In this document: positions 6,004 to 12,807 of the stretch, piece after piece
Numbering within the stretch: position 1 is the stretch's first letter
Layout of the letters: every line of letters starts with the position of its first letter
Assembly: GCA_017545095.1 (NCBI GenBank)
Contig: JAFYCU010000014.1
Span: 1 to 22,759, forward strand
Length of the DNA: 22,759 nt
Reading direction: 5' to 3'
Source of the DNA: Muribaculaceae bacterium
Lineage (GTDB): Bacteria > Bacteroidota > Bacteroidia > Bacteroidales > Muribaculaceae
Translations under genes and position numbers: made by a program
The notes under the pieces: model-generated
The model's database searches: none
Told to the model about the DNA's origin: nothing
Seen by the model: the letters and a program-made list of their open reading frames with translations, nothing else

Positions 6004-8805
6004 ATGACACCGAATCACAAGCAATATGTGCAGCGCATAGCTGCTTTCATCCCCGACGACCGTATCTACACCGATGACCTGCGCTGTCTGGCGTGGGGCA
6101 CCGATGCGGGCTTCTACCGCCATCTGCCGCAGGTGGTGGTGCGCAGCCGCAACGAGCAGGAGGTGAGCCGCCTGCTGGCCATTGCCCACGAAATGCGCCT
6201 GCCGGTCACCTTCCGGGCCGCCGGCACCAGCCTGAGCGGACAGACGGTCACCGACTCCATCCTCATCGTGGCAGGCAAGCATTGGGAAGGTTATCGCATT
6301 GCCGCAGATGCTTCCACCATCGCGTTGCAGCCCGGACTCATCGGCAGTCAGGTTGATAAAATCCTGGCACCGTTGGGCCGCACGTTCACCCCCGACCCGG
6401 CCTCAAAGAATTCGGCCATGGTGGGCGGCATCGTCATCAACAACGCTTCGGGCATGAGCTGCGGCACCCATGCCAACAGCGATCGCATGATGCGCTCGAT
6501 GCGCATCGTACTGGCCGATGGCACTGTGCTCGACACGGGCGATGAGGCCAGCCGCGAGGCATTCCGCCAGTCGCACCCCGATTTCATCGCGGGCATCGAG
6601 CGCCTGCGCAACCGTGTGATGGCCAACCCCATGCTGGTGGAGCGCATCAAGCGCAAATACAGCATCAAGAACGTGACGGGCCTGAACATCTCGCCCTTTG
6701 TGCGCTACACCGACCCCTTCGACATCATCACTCACCTGATGGTGGGCAGCGAGGGAACGCTTGCCTTTGCCAGCGAGTTCACCATGAACACAGGCCACCT
6801 GTACCCGCACCGTGCCAGTGCCATGCTCTATTTCCAAGAGATGCGTCGTGCCTGTGAGGCCGTGGTGGCGATGAAGCAGGCTCCAGTGCACTGTGCCGAG
6901 CTGCTCGACCGCAAGTCGCTCGCCAGTGTTGACGACAACACGGGCGAGAACCTCACGGCGGTGCTTATCCAAACCTTTGCCGACTCGCCCGAAGAATTGG
7001 AGCGTAATATTGCGTCAATCAAGCAGGTGCTGGAGCCGTTCTCGCTCTATGTGCCGGCGCGTTTCACCAGCGACCCTAAGGAATACGGCAAGTACTGGGC
7101 CATTCGCTCGGGCATCTTCCCCAGCGTGGGTGGCACCCGTCCGTTGGGCACCACGGTGATTATCGAGGATGTGGCGTTCCACATCGAAGACCTGCCAGAT
7201 GCCACTGTCGACCTGGCTAATATGCTTATCGAGCATGGCTACGACGACAGTTGCATCTACGGCCATGCCCTCGAGGGCAACTACCACTTCATCATCGCCC
7301 AGTCGTTCGACACGCCCGAGGAAGTGGCCCGTTACCGCAACCTGATGCAGGAAACGGTGCGGCTGGTCATCGACAAGTACGATGGCTCGCTCAAGGCCGA
7401 GCACGGCACGGGGCGCAACATGGCTCCCTTTGTGCGCAAGGAGTGGGGCGACGAGGCCTACGACATCATGCGTGAGGTGAAACGCCTGTTCGATCCCGAT
7501 GGCATCCTTAACCCCGGCGTGATTTTCAACGAAGACCCCGACAGTTTTGTGACCGATATCAAGCCTATGCCGCTCACCGACGATGCGGTGAACCGTTGCA
7601 TCGAGTGCGGGTTCTGCGAGGTGAACTGCGTGAGCTGTGGTTTCACGCTGTCGAGCCGCCAACGTATCATTGTGCAGCGCGAGATTTCGCGACTGCGAGC
7701 CACAGGCAAAGACCCCGACCGCCTGGCGCGACTCGAAAAGCAATACCAATACTTGGGCGATGACACCTGTGCTGCCGATGGCTTGTGCAGCACCTCGTGT
7801 CCGATGGGCATCAACGTGGGCGACCTCACCCACCATCTGCGCAATGCCGCACACGGCGAGGGCACGTTGGCGCATGGACTGGGCCGTTTCGCCGCACGCC
7901 ATTTTGGCGCGGTCAAGGGCGGTCTCAAGTCGTTGCTCTGCGTGGCCAATGCCGCCGGTGCCGTGCTGGGCGACGGTGGAGTGAGCACCACAGGCCGATT
8001 GCTCCACAAGGCCGGCCTCCCCCTGTGGTCGCCCTCCCTCCCCAAGCCCCGAAAGGCCAAACCGTTGTCTGCAAACGGCAATTCCATCGCCACCAAGCGT
8101 GTGGTTTATTTCCCCAGCTGCCTCAACCAGACCATGGGCCGCAGCAAGCATGGGCCGGAGGTTGATTTGGTCGACAAAGTGGTCGCTTTCCTCGCCAAGG
8201 CGGGCTGGCAGGTCATCTTCCCCGAAAGCATGAACCAGATGTGCTGCGGCATGATTTGGGAAAGCAAGGGCATGCCCGATGTGGCCGATAACAAGACGGC
8301 CGAATTGGAGCAGGCCCTACTTCGGGCCAGCGAGAACGGCAAGTGGCTCGTGGTGTGTGATCAGAGTCCCTGCCTGCACCGCATGAAAGAACATTTTAAG
8401 CAGGTAAAACCGCTCGAACTCATGGAGTTTGTCCACGACTATGTGGCCGACGACCTCACCTTCACCCCCACCGATGAGCCGGTGGCTCTGCACCTCACGT
8501 GTTCCACACGCTTGATGGGCATCGACGGCAAGGTGCTCGACCTGGCTCGGCGGTGCTCCACCCATGTGGTGGTGCCCGATGGGGTGGGGTGCTGCGCCTT
8601 TGCCGGCGACAAGGGGTTCACACATCCCGAACTCAATGCCTACGCCCTGCGCAAGTTGCGCCCCGTGATTGAGCGCGAAGGCATCAAGCGCGGGTTCTCC
8701 AACAGTCGCACCTGCGAAATCGGACTCACCACACACAGTGGGGTACCCTATCAGTCGCTTATCTACCTGATTGATGAATGCACTTCGTCAAAGAAATCCC
8801 AATAA
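6004..8805 (+). CDS. FAD/4Fe-4S D-lactate dehydrogenase-like (GlcD-GlcF fusion)
   Basis: The start at 6004 gives 933 residues; the frame is open further upstream only because the REP repeats contain no stops. Domain order: FAD-binding PCMH domain with FRAAGTSLSGQT at 70-81 and DPASKNSAMVGGIVINNASG at 131-150; FAD-oxidase C-terminal domain ending in EHGTGRN...LFDPDGILNPG; two 4Fe-4S motifs, CIECGFCEVNC at 532-542 and CAADGLCSTSCP at 589-600; then two CCG domains with CCG at 747-749 and GCCAFAGDKGF starting at 862. This layout and length match respiratory D-lactate dehydrogenases of the Dld-II type; related D-2-hydroxyacid or glycolate oxidases are alternatives. It is likely peripheral on the inner membrane, passing electrons to quinone. 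MurQ, encoded downstream, releases D-lactate, which fits this substrate. Residues about 689-697 are encoded by a decayed REP copy. Confidence 0.86.
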   Translation: MTPNHKQYVQRIAAFIPDDRIYTDDLRCLAWGTDAGFYRHLPQVVVRSRNEQEVSRLLAIAHEMRLPVTFRAAGTSLSGQTVTDSILIVAGKHWEGYRIAADASTIALQPGLIGSQVDKILAPLGRTFTPDPASKNSAMVGGIVINNASGMSCGTHANSDRMMRSMRIVLADGTVLDTGDEASREAFRQSHPDFIAGIERLRNRVMANPMLVERIKRKYSIKNVTGLNISPFVRYTDPFDIITHLMVGSEGTLAFASEFTMNTGHLYPHRASAMLYFQEMRRACEAVVAMKQAPVHCAELLDRKSLASVDDNTGENLTAVLIQTFADSPEELERNIASIKQVLEPFSLYVPARFTSDPKEYGKYWAIRSGIFPSVGGTRPLGTTVIIEDVAFHIEDLPDATVDLANMLIEHGYDDSCIYGHALEGNYHFIIAQSFDTPEEVARYRNLMQETVRLVIDKYDGSLKAEHGTGRNMAPFVRKEWGDEAYDIMREVKRLFDPDGILNPGVIFNEDPDSFVTDIKPMPLTDDAVNRCIECGFCEVNCVSCGFTLSSRQRIIVQREISRLRATGKDPDRLARLEKQYQYLGDDTCAADGLCSTSCPMGINVGDLTHHLRNAAHGEGTLAHGLGRFAARHFGAVKGGLKSLLCVANAAGAVLGDGGVSTTGRLLHKAGLPLWSPSLPKPRKAKPLSANGNSIATKRVVYFPSCLNQTMGRSKHGPEVDLVDKVVAFLAKAGWQVIFPESMNQMCCGMIWESKGMPDVADNKTAELEQALLRASENGKWLVVCDQSPCLHRMKEHFKQVKPLELMEFVHDYVADDLTFTPTDEPVALHLTCSTRLMGIDGKVLDLARRCSTHVVVPDGVGCCAFAGDKGFTHPELNAYALRKLRPVIEREGIKRGFSNSRTCEIGLTTHSGVPYQSLIYLIDECTSSKKSQ
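8069..8094 (+). repeat. Decayed REP-like palindrome inside the dehydrogenase gene
   Basis: Aligns over 26 bases with the intact copies at 5919/5961 with four differences (one C to T, three G to A), keeping the GCAA prefix and the ATTCCATCGCC part. The changes break the stem. It is read in frame as A-N-G-N-S-I-A-T, where an intact copy would read A-S-G-D-S-I-A-A. It sits in the linker between the iron-sulfur and the first CCG domain. Confidence 0.65.
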
Positions 8806-8828
8806 GTCTTATTAGCTCCAATTAGATA
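8806..8828 (+). repeat. Short AT-rich junction repeat
   Basis: Two imperfect 10-bp units beginning ATTAG fill the gap between the dehydrogenase stop (8803-8805) and the ATG at 8829. It resembles the junction repeat at 877-900. Confidence 0.4.
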
Positions 8829-9983
8829 ATGAAAGAATCAAAACGCCTTTTGGCCGTCGACATCCTGCGCGGCATCACCATCGCCGGCATGTTGCTGGTG
8901 AACAACCCCGGCTCGTGGAGCCACCTCTACACCCCGCTTGGCCATGCCGAGTGGATAGGGCTCACACCCACCGACCTCGTGTTCCCATTCTTCGTGTTTG
9001 TGATGGGTGTGTCGATGTTTTTCTCGCTGCGCAAGTTCAATTTCAAGCCCACGCGCCCGCTCATGCTCAAGATTGTGCGCCGCACGGTGGTGCTCTTCCT
9101 CATCGGGTGGATGGTGCAGTGGTTTGGTATGTGGCTGCGCGGGCTGTATAACCCCGAGTCGCACTTTTTCCAGCGCATGTTTGGCGACCTGCGCATCTTG
9201 GGCGTGTTCCAGCGCTTGGCGTTGGTCTATTTTTTTGGCTCGCTGTGCGTTGTGGTTTTCAAGCAGCGGTTCATTCCATGGCTCATTGGGTTGATACTCA
9301 TTGTTTATGCCATCATCCTTGGCACAGGGCATGGTTATGAGTTCTCGTTGCAGAACGTCCTCTCGCAGGTCGACTGTGCCGTGCTGGGCGAGGACCACAT
9401 GTATCATGAGCATGCCTTTGGCGAGAAGCTCGCCCTCGACCCCGAGGGCATCCTAAGCACCTTGCCCTGCATTGCCCATGTGCTCATCGGCTTCATGGTG
9501 GGCAAGTGCCTCACCGATGTGCACGACAACCGCGACCGCGTGGTGCAAATCGCCATTTGGGGCGGGGTGATGCTCCTGGTGGGCTGGCTGCTGCAATACG
9601 GCATCCCGTGCAGCAAGAAGGCCTGGACTTCGTCGTATGTGCTCATCACCTGCGGTATGGCCTCGTCGATACTGGCGATGCTCATCTATTTCATCGACAT
9701 CAAGGGTCGCAAGCGTTGGTGCCGCTTCTTCCAGGCTTTTGGCGTGAACCCGTTGTTCTGCTACTTGGTGGGTACCGTGCTCGCCATCGTGTTCGGCGCT
9801 GTGCGCTTCGGCATGGATGGTGACGACAAGCCCATCACGCTCCACACACTCATCTACGATGGCTGGAAAGCCGTCCTCGTCAACGAAGAGGCCGCTTCAC
9901 TGTTCTATGCCCTCACCTTCGTGTTCATCACCTGGTGCTTCGGCTATTACCTCTACAAGAAGAAAATTTATATCAAGATATAA
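8829..9983 (+). CDS. COG4299/DUF5009 membrane protein (NagX/HGSNAT-like; possible MurNAc transporter)
   Basis: The 384-residue protein is polytopic, with about ten hydrophobic segments. Signature parts are RLLAVDILRGITIAGMLLVNN at the N-terminus, PTDLVFPFFVFVMG at about 47-60, and DPEGILSTLP near 201-210, typical of COG4299 proteins related to heparan-alpha-glucosaminide N-acetyltransferase and to NagX of bacterial GlcNAc gene clusters. These act on amino sugars at the membrane, by acetylation or transport. In Tannerella forsythia a membrane protein gene (murT) directly precedes murK and murQ and serves MurNAc uptake; I believe, but am not certain, that it belongs to this family. The same order (membrane protein, kinase, MurQ) is present here. 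Family assignment is strong; transporter versus acyltransferase function is open. Confidence 0.83.
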   Translation: MKESKRLLAVDILRGITIAGMLLVNNPGSWSHLYTPLGHAEWIGLTPTDLVFPFFVFVMGVSMFFSLRKFNFKPTRPLMLKIVRRTVVLFLIGWMVQWFGMWLRGLYNPESHFFQRMFGDLRILGVFQRLALVYFFGSLCVVVFKQRFIPWLIGLILIVYAIILGTGHGYEFSLQNVLSQVDCAVLGEDHMYHEHAFGEKLALDPEGILSTLPCIAHVLIGFMVGKCLTDVHDNRDRVVQIAIWGGVMLLVGWLLQYGIPCSKKAWTSSYVLITCGMASSILAMLIYFIDIKGRKRWCRFFQAFGVNPLFCYLVGTVLAIVFGAVRFGMDGDDKPITLHTLIYDGWKAVLVNEEAASLFYALTFVFITWCFGYYLYKKKIYIKI

Positions 9984-9988
9984 TAATA

Positions 9989-10019
9989 GAGAACCGAGAA
10001 CCAAGAACCGAGAACCAAG
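9989..10019 (+). repeat. Heptamer tandem repeat (GAGAACC)n
   Basis: Four 7-bp units, GAGAACC three times and AAGAACC once, followed by a partial unit. It starts six bases after the membrane-protein stop codon. It belongs to the class of intergenic heptamer arrays seen at several junctions in this window. Confidence 0.7.
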
Positions 10020-10020
10020 C

Positions 10021-10034
10021 TGGCTAACGCAAAA
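10021..10034 (+). repeat. 14-bp repeat, left arm, inverted copy at 11054
   Basis: TGGCTAACGCAAAA is present here and as an exact reverse complement at 11054-11067, so the pair brackets the kinase gene. Heptamer arrays lie just inside both arms. Confidence 0.6.
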
Positions 10035-10036
10035 AT

Positions 10037-10057
10037 GATGCAAGATGCGAGATGCGA
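10037..10057 (+). repeat. Heptamer repeat (GATGCGA)n upstream of the kinase
   Basis: Units GATGCAA, GATGCGA, GATGCGA, followed by GAGCCGCAATGCGCCACTTG. The same heptamers and the following GCGCCACTTGTG recur at 10977-11027 after the kinase gene, as a direct repeat. Confidence 0.65.
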
Positions 10058-10080
10058 GAGCCGCAATGCGCCACTTGTGG

Positions 10081-10130
10081 CTCGTAGCTTATCACTAAAA
10101 AACTCATGACTCATTACTAAAAACTTAAAA
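10081..10130 (+). repeat. Degenerate heptamer array
   Basis: Successive 7-bp units such as CTTATCA, CTCATGA, CTCATTA, CTAAAAA and CTTAAAA, with one single-base slip near 10102. It fills the leader just before the ATG at 10134; no Shine-Dalgarno sequence is apparent. Confidence 0.45.
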
Positions 10131-10133
10131 GAT

Positions 10134-10976
10134 ATGGTATTAATTGCTGACTGCGGGTCGACCAAGATTGACTGGTGCCTGCTTAATGGAAACGAGAAAG
10201 TTGCACAAATCTTCACCACTGGTATGAACGCCTTGCTGCTCACCCAGGAGGAGATGACCAAGACCATCCACGACGAACTGCTCCCGCACCTGGTGAGCTA
10301 CAGCGTCGACGAGATTTACTATTATGGCGCTGGTATTATCAGCGACGAAATCAAGAGCCATGTGCGTGGTGCCTTGCAAGCCAACATCCCCTCGGCCTCG
10401 AAAATCGAGATCGAGACCGACCTGGTGGGTGCCGCTCGCGCTTTGTGTGGCCACAAGCCCGGCATTGCCTGCATTCTGGGCACCGGTTCCAACTCTTGCT
10501 ACTACGATGGCGAGCGTGTGGTTGACAACGTGTCGCCGCTGGGCTACATCCTTGGCGACGAGGGCAGCGGGGCCGTGATGGGCAAGCTGCTCGTGGGTGA
10601 TGTGCTCAAGCATCAGCTCCCCGAACACCTGTGCGAGAAGTTCCTCAAGGAATATGACACCGACCGCACGCAAATCATCAACGCCGTCTATCGCCAGCCG
10701 GCTGCTAACCGCTATCTGGCCCACTTCGCGCCATTCTTGCAGAAGAACATCCACGAGCCGGCCATCCACGACCTGGTGTTCCGCGCTTTCACCGCGTTCT
10801 TCGTCCGCAACGTGGAGAGCTACAAGGGCTACAAAGAGCTGCCCGTGGGCTTCGTGGGATCCATCGCCTTTGTGCAGAAGCCCGTCCTCATCGAGGCCGC
10901 TCAGGCACGAGGCATCACCGTGGGTACCATCATACAGAATCCTATGGAGGGTCTCATTCGCTACCATAGCAATTGA
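10134..10976 (+). CDS. BadF/BcrA-type amino-sugar kinase (MurNAc/GlcNAc kinase, MurK-like)
   Basis: The 280-residue protein has an ASKHA-fold ATPase layout: phosphate-1 motif LIADCGSTKIDWCL at 3-16, a second phosphate/adenosine-type motif CILGTGSNSCYYDG at 113-126, and GYILGDEGSGAVMGK at 137-151. These are typical of the N-acetylglucosamine kinase/BadF-BadG family. It would use ATP to phosphorylate an N-acetyl amino sugar at the 6-position in the cytoplasm. It directly precedes murQ, whose substrate is MurNAc-6-phosphate, so MurNAc (perhaps also GlcNAc) is the most likely substrate, as for MurK enzymes. Heptamer arrays and a 14-bp inverted repeat bracket the gene, which may mark a past insertion or shuffling. 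The kinase class is firm; the sugar is inferred from neighbours. Confidence 0.85.
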   Translation: MVLIADCGSTKIDWCLLNGNEKVAQIFTTGMNALLLTQEEMTKTIHDELLPHLVSYSVDEIYYYGAGIISDEIKSHVRGALQANIPSASKIEIETDLVGAARALCGHKPGIACILGTGSNSCYYDGERVVDNVSPLGYILGDEGSGAVMGKLLVGDVLKHQLPEHLCEKFLKEYDTDRTQIINAVYRQPAANRYLAHFAPFLQKNIHEPAIHDLVFRAFTAFFVRNVESYKGYKELPVGFVGSIAFVQKPVLIEAAQARGITVGTIIQNPMEGLIRYHSN

Positions 10977-11027
10977 GATGCAAGATGCGAGATTCGAGAT
11001 GCGAGAGGCGCATTGCGCCACTTGTGA
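10977..11027 (+). repeat. Heptamer repeat (GATGCGA)n downstream of the kinase
   Basis: Units GATGCAA, GATGCGA, GATTCGA, GATGCGA begin immediately after the kinase stop codon, followed by GAGGCGCATTGCGCCACTTGTG. GGCGCA-T-TGCGCC is a perfect 6-bp palindrome around one base. The block is a direct repeat of 10037-10079. Confidence 0.65.
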
Positions 11028-11053
11028 AATCCTTAGATGCCTTATATTCTCTA

Positions 11054-11067
11054 TTTTGCGTTAGCCA
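11054..11067 (-). repeat. 14-bp repeat, right arm
   Basis: TTTTGCGTTAGCCA is the exact reverse complement of 10021-10034. The pair encloses 1047 bp containing the kinase gene. Confidence 0.6.
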
Positions 11068-11080
11068 AATAAGCATCTCT

Positions 11081-11108
11081 GAAAACTGATAACTGAAAAC
11101 TGATAACT
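11081..11108 (+). repeat. Heptamer array GAAAACT/GATAACT
   Basis: Four perfect 7-bp units, GAAAACT and GATAACT alternating twice, ending 7 bases before the murQ ATG at 11116. It would form the leader of murQ. Confidence 0.75.
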
Positions 11109-11115
11109 TCCAAAA

Positions 11116-11934
11116 ATGGCTTTTATCAAAATCAGCGAGCAACCCTCGCTTTACAACGACCTGGAGAAGAAGTCGGTGCATGAATTGCTCACCGAGATTA
11201 ACCAGGAAGATCACAAGGTGGCCGATGCTGTGCAGCAGGCCATTCCACAGATTGAAAAACTCGTCAACGCCATCGTCGAGCGCATGCATCGCGGCGGACG
11301 CATCTTCTATATGGGTGCAGGTACCAGCGGTCGGCTCGGCGTGCTCGATGCCAGCGAGATACCGCCCACATTCGGCATGGATCCGGGATGGATCATCGGA
11401 CTCATCGCCGGTGGCGACACGGCATTGCGCAATGCCGTTGAGAATGCCGAGGACGACACCCACCAGGGATGGCTCGATTTGCAGCAGTATGGCATCAACG
11501 ACAAGGACACGGTGATTGGCATCGCCGCCTCGGGCACCACGCCCTATGTGATTGGTGCCCTGCGCGATGCGCGTGAGCATGGCTGCCTCACGGCGGCCAT
11601 CACCAGCAATCCCGATGCGCCGGTGAGCGAGGTCGCCGACATTCCCATCGAGATGATTGTGGGACCCGAATATGTCACTGGCAGCTCGCGCATGAAGAGC
11701 GGCACAGGACAGAAACTCATCTGCAACATGATCTCCACCAGTGTGATGATCAAGATGGGGCGTGTCAAGGGCAACAAGATGGTGAACATGCAGCTCACCA
11801 ACCAGAAACTCGTCGACCGCGGCACGCGCTGGCTGGTGGAAATGCTCGGCATCCCCTACGACCAGGCCAAGCGCCTGCTGCTTCTCCACGGCTCGGTAAA
11901 GCGAGCCGAGGAAGCCTACAGGCAACGTCGGTAA
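11116..11934 (+). CDS. murQ: N-acetylmuramic acid 6-phosphate etherase MurQ
   Basis: MurQ cleaves the lactyl ether of MurNAc-6-phosphate, giving GlcNAc-6-phosphate and D-lactate in the cytoplasm. The 272-residue sequence has the SIS-domain sugar-phosphate motif FYMGAGTSGRLGVLDASEIPPTFG at 64-87 (catalytic Glu at 81), the AVENAEDD segment at 107-114 with the second conserved Glu, the phosphate-binding IAASGTTPYV loop, and the signature VTGSSRMKSGTGQKL. It is slightly shorter than E. coli MurQ (298) at the C-terminus. It follows the MurK-like kinase that would supply its substrate, and the upstream D-lactate dehydrogenase-like gene could use one product. Identification is secure. Confidence 0.96.
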   Translation: MAFIKISEQPSLYNDLEKKSVHELLTEINQEDHKVADAVQQAIPQIEKLVNAIVERMHRGGRIFYMGAGTSGRLGVLDASEIPPTFGMDPGWIIGLIAGGDTALRNAVENAEDDTHQGWLDLQQYGINDKDTVIGIAASGTTPYVIGALRDAREHGCLTAAITSNPDAPVSEVADIPIEMIVGPEYVTGSSRMKSGTGQKLICNMISTSVMIKMGRVKGNKMVNMQLTNQKLVDRGTRWLVEMLGIPYDQAKRLLLLHGSVKRAEEAYRQRR

Positions 11935-11963
11935 TTTTTTATTGCGTTATCACGTTAATTGAA

Positions 11964-12617
11964 ATGAAAAAGCTCATCGCAACCCTTGCCTGTGCGCTCA
12001 TGGCCATCGCTGTGTGGGCGCAGGCCAATCAGGACGTGTACTATGTGCGTCGCGCCACGCTCTTCGACCTGCTGCCCGTGGGCAAGAGCGACATCATCAT
12101 GCTGGGCAACAGCCTCACCGACGGGGCCGAGTGGAACGAACTGCTCAACAACCGCCACGTGAAAAACCGGGGCATTGTGGGCGACATCGTGCAGGGGCTT
12201 TACGAGCGCATGGAACCCATCCTCAAGGGGCAACCCAAGAAGATCTTCATCCTCAGCGGGGTGAACGATGTGTCGCATGGCGTGACCGGCGACAGCATCG
12301 CCCGGGCCATGGAGAAGCTCATCGTGCTGATCAAGACCCGCAGTCCGCGCACCAAGATTTACTTGCAGTCGATGCTCCCGTTCAACAACCAGGTGCGCGA
12401 GTGGAAGCTGCTGGTGGGCCGAGAGCAGGTGGTGGTGGATGGCAACCGCGCCCTGGAGCAGGTGGCCCGCCGTCAGGGCGTGACGTGGATCAACCTCTAC
12501 CCGCTCTTTGTCGACGGGCAGGGCCGCCTCCGTGCCGAGTACACCAACGACGGCCTCCACCTCCTCGGCCCCGCCTACCTCATCTGGCGCGACGCCATCA
12601 AGCCCTACGTTAAGTAG
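11964..12617 (+). CDS. Exported SGNH/GDSL hydrolase (esterase)
   Basis: The 217-residue product begins with a signal peptide (MKKLIATLACALMAIAVWAQ). SGNH blocks are visible: GNSLTDG at 48-54 (nucleophile Ser50), NRGIVGD at 68-74 (oxyanion Gly), GVND at 99-102 (Asn101), and NDGLHL at 195-200 (Asp196/His199). Such enzymes remove acyl, often acetyl, groups from carbohydrates. Coming 29 bases after murQ in a wall-salvage locus, it may deacetylate O-acetylated MurNAc or another glycan, but a sialate or xylan acetylesterase role is equally compatible with the sequence. It is the last gene of the + strand run; REP-like palindromes follow. Confidence 0.85.
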   Translation: MKKLIATLACALMAIAVWAQANQDVYYVRRATLFDLLPVGKSDIIMLGNSLTDGAEWNELLNNRHVKNRGIVGDIVQGLYERMEPILKGQPKKIFILSGVNDVSHGVTGDSIARAMEKLIVLIKTRSPRTKIYLQSMLPFNNQVREWKLLVGREQVVVDGNRALEQVARRQGVTWINLYPLFVDGQGRLRAEYTNDGLHLLGPAYLIWRDAIKPYVK

Positions 12618-12646
12618 AAAAGCACCAAGCCGCAAGCCCCCTTAAT

Positions 12647-12671
12647 TGCAAGCGGCGATTCTATCGCCGCC
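12647..12671 (+). repeat. REP-like palindrome, loop variant
   Basis: Stem GCGGCGAT / ATCGCCGC with loop TCT in place of TCC, preceded by TGCAA. It lies in the gap between the SGNH hydrolase and the RAYT gene, 49 bases from the next copy and in the same orientation. Confidence 0.82.
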
Positions 12672-12695
12672 CCCAAGCTCCAGTCATTCCTTAAT

Positions 12696-12720
12696 CGCAA
12701 GCGGCGATTCCATCGCCGCC
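12696..12720 (+). repeat. REP-like palindrome upstream of the RAYT gene
   Basis: Intact stem GCGGCGAT / ATCGCCGC with loop TCC, preceded by CGCAA. It lies 84 bases before the RAYT start and forms a direct pair with the copy at 12647. Confidence 0.85.
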
Positions 12721-12738
12721 CCTCAAGCAAGCTCCGCC

Positions 12739-12807
12739 ATGCCCAAGCTCACCCCCGAGCAGCTCGCCTCCATCAAGCGCAATGCCGGCACCAAGCAGCC
12801 TCCATGA
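12739..12807 (+). CDS. 22-codon ORF overlapping the RAYT start (possible leader peptide)
   Basis: A short ORF runs from ATG 12739 to TGA 12805-12807 and would encode MPKLTPEQLASIKRNAG plus five more residues. Its stop overlaps the RAYT start as ATGA, the usual arrangement for translational coupling. It is in a different frame from the RAYT. It could be a real leader peptide controlling transposase translation, a remnant of a longer N-terminus, or chance. There is no homology evidence. Confidence 0.3.
   Translation: MPKLTPEQLASIKRNAGTKQPP

Noticed and set aside
7015..8151. A 378-codon minus-strand frame opposite the dehydrogenase
   Set aside because: It has no motifs and lies wholly within a strongly supported gene on the other strand.
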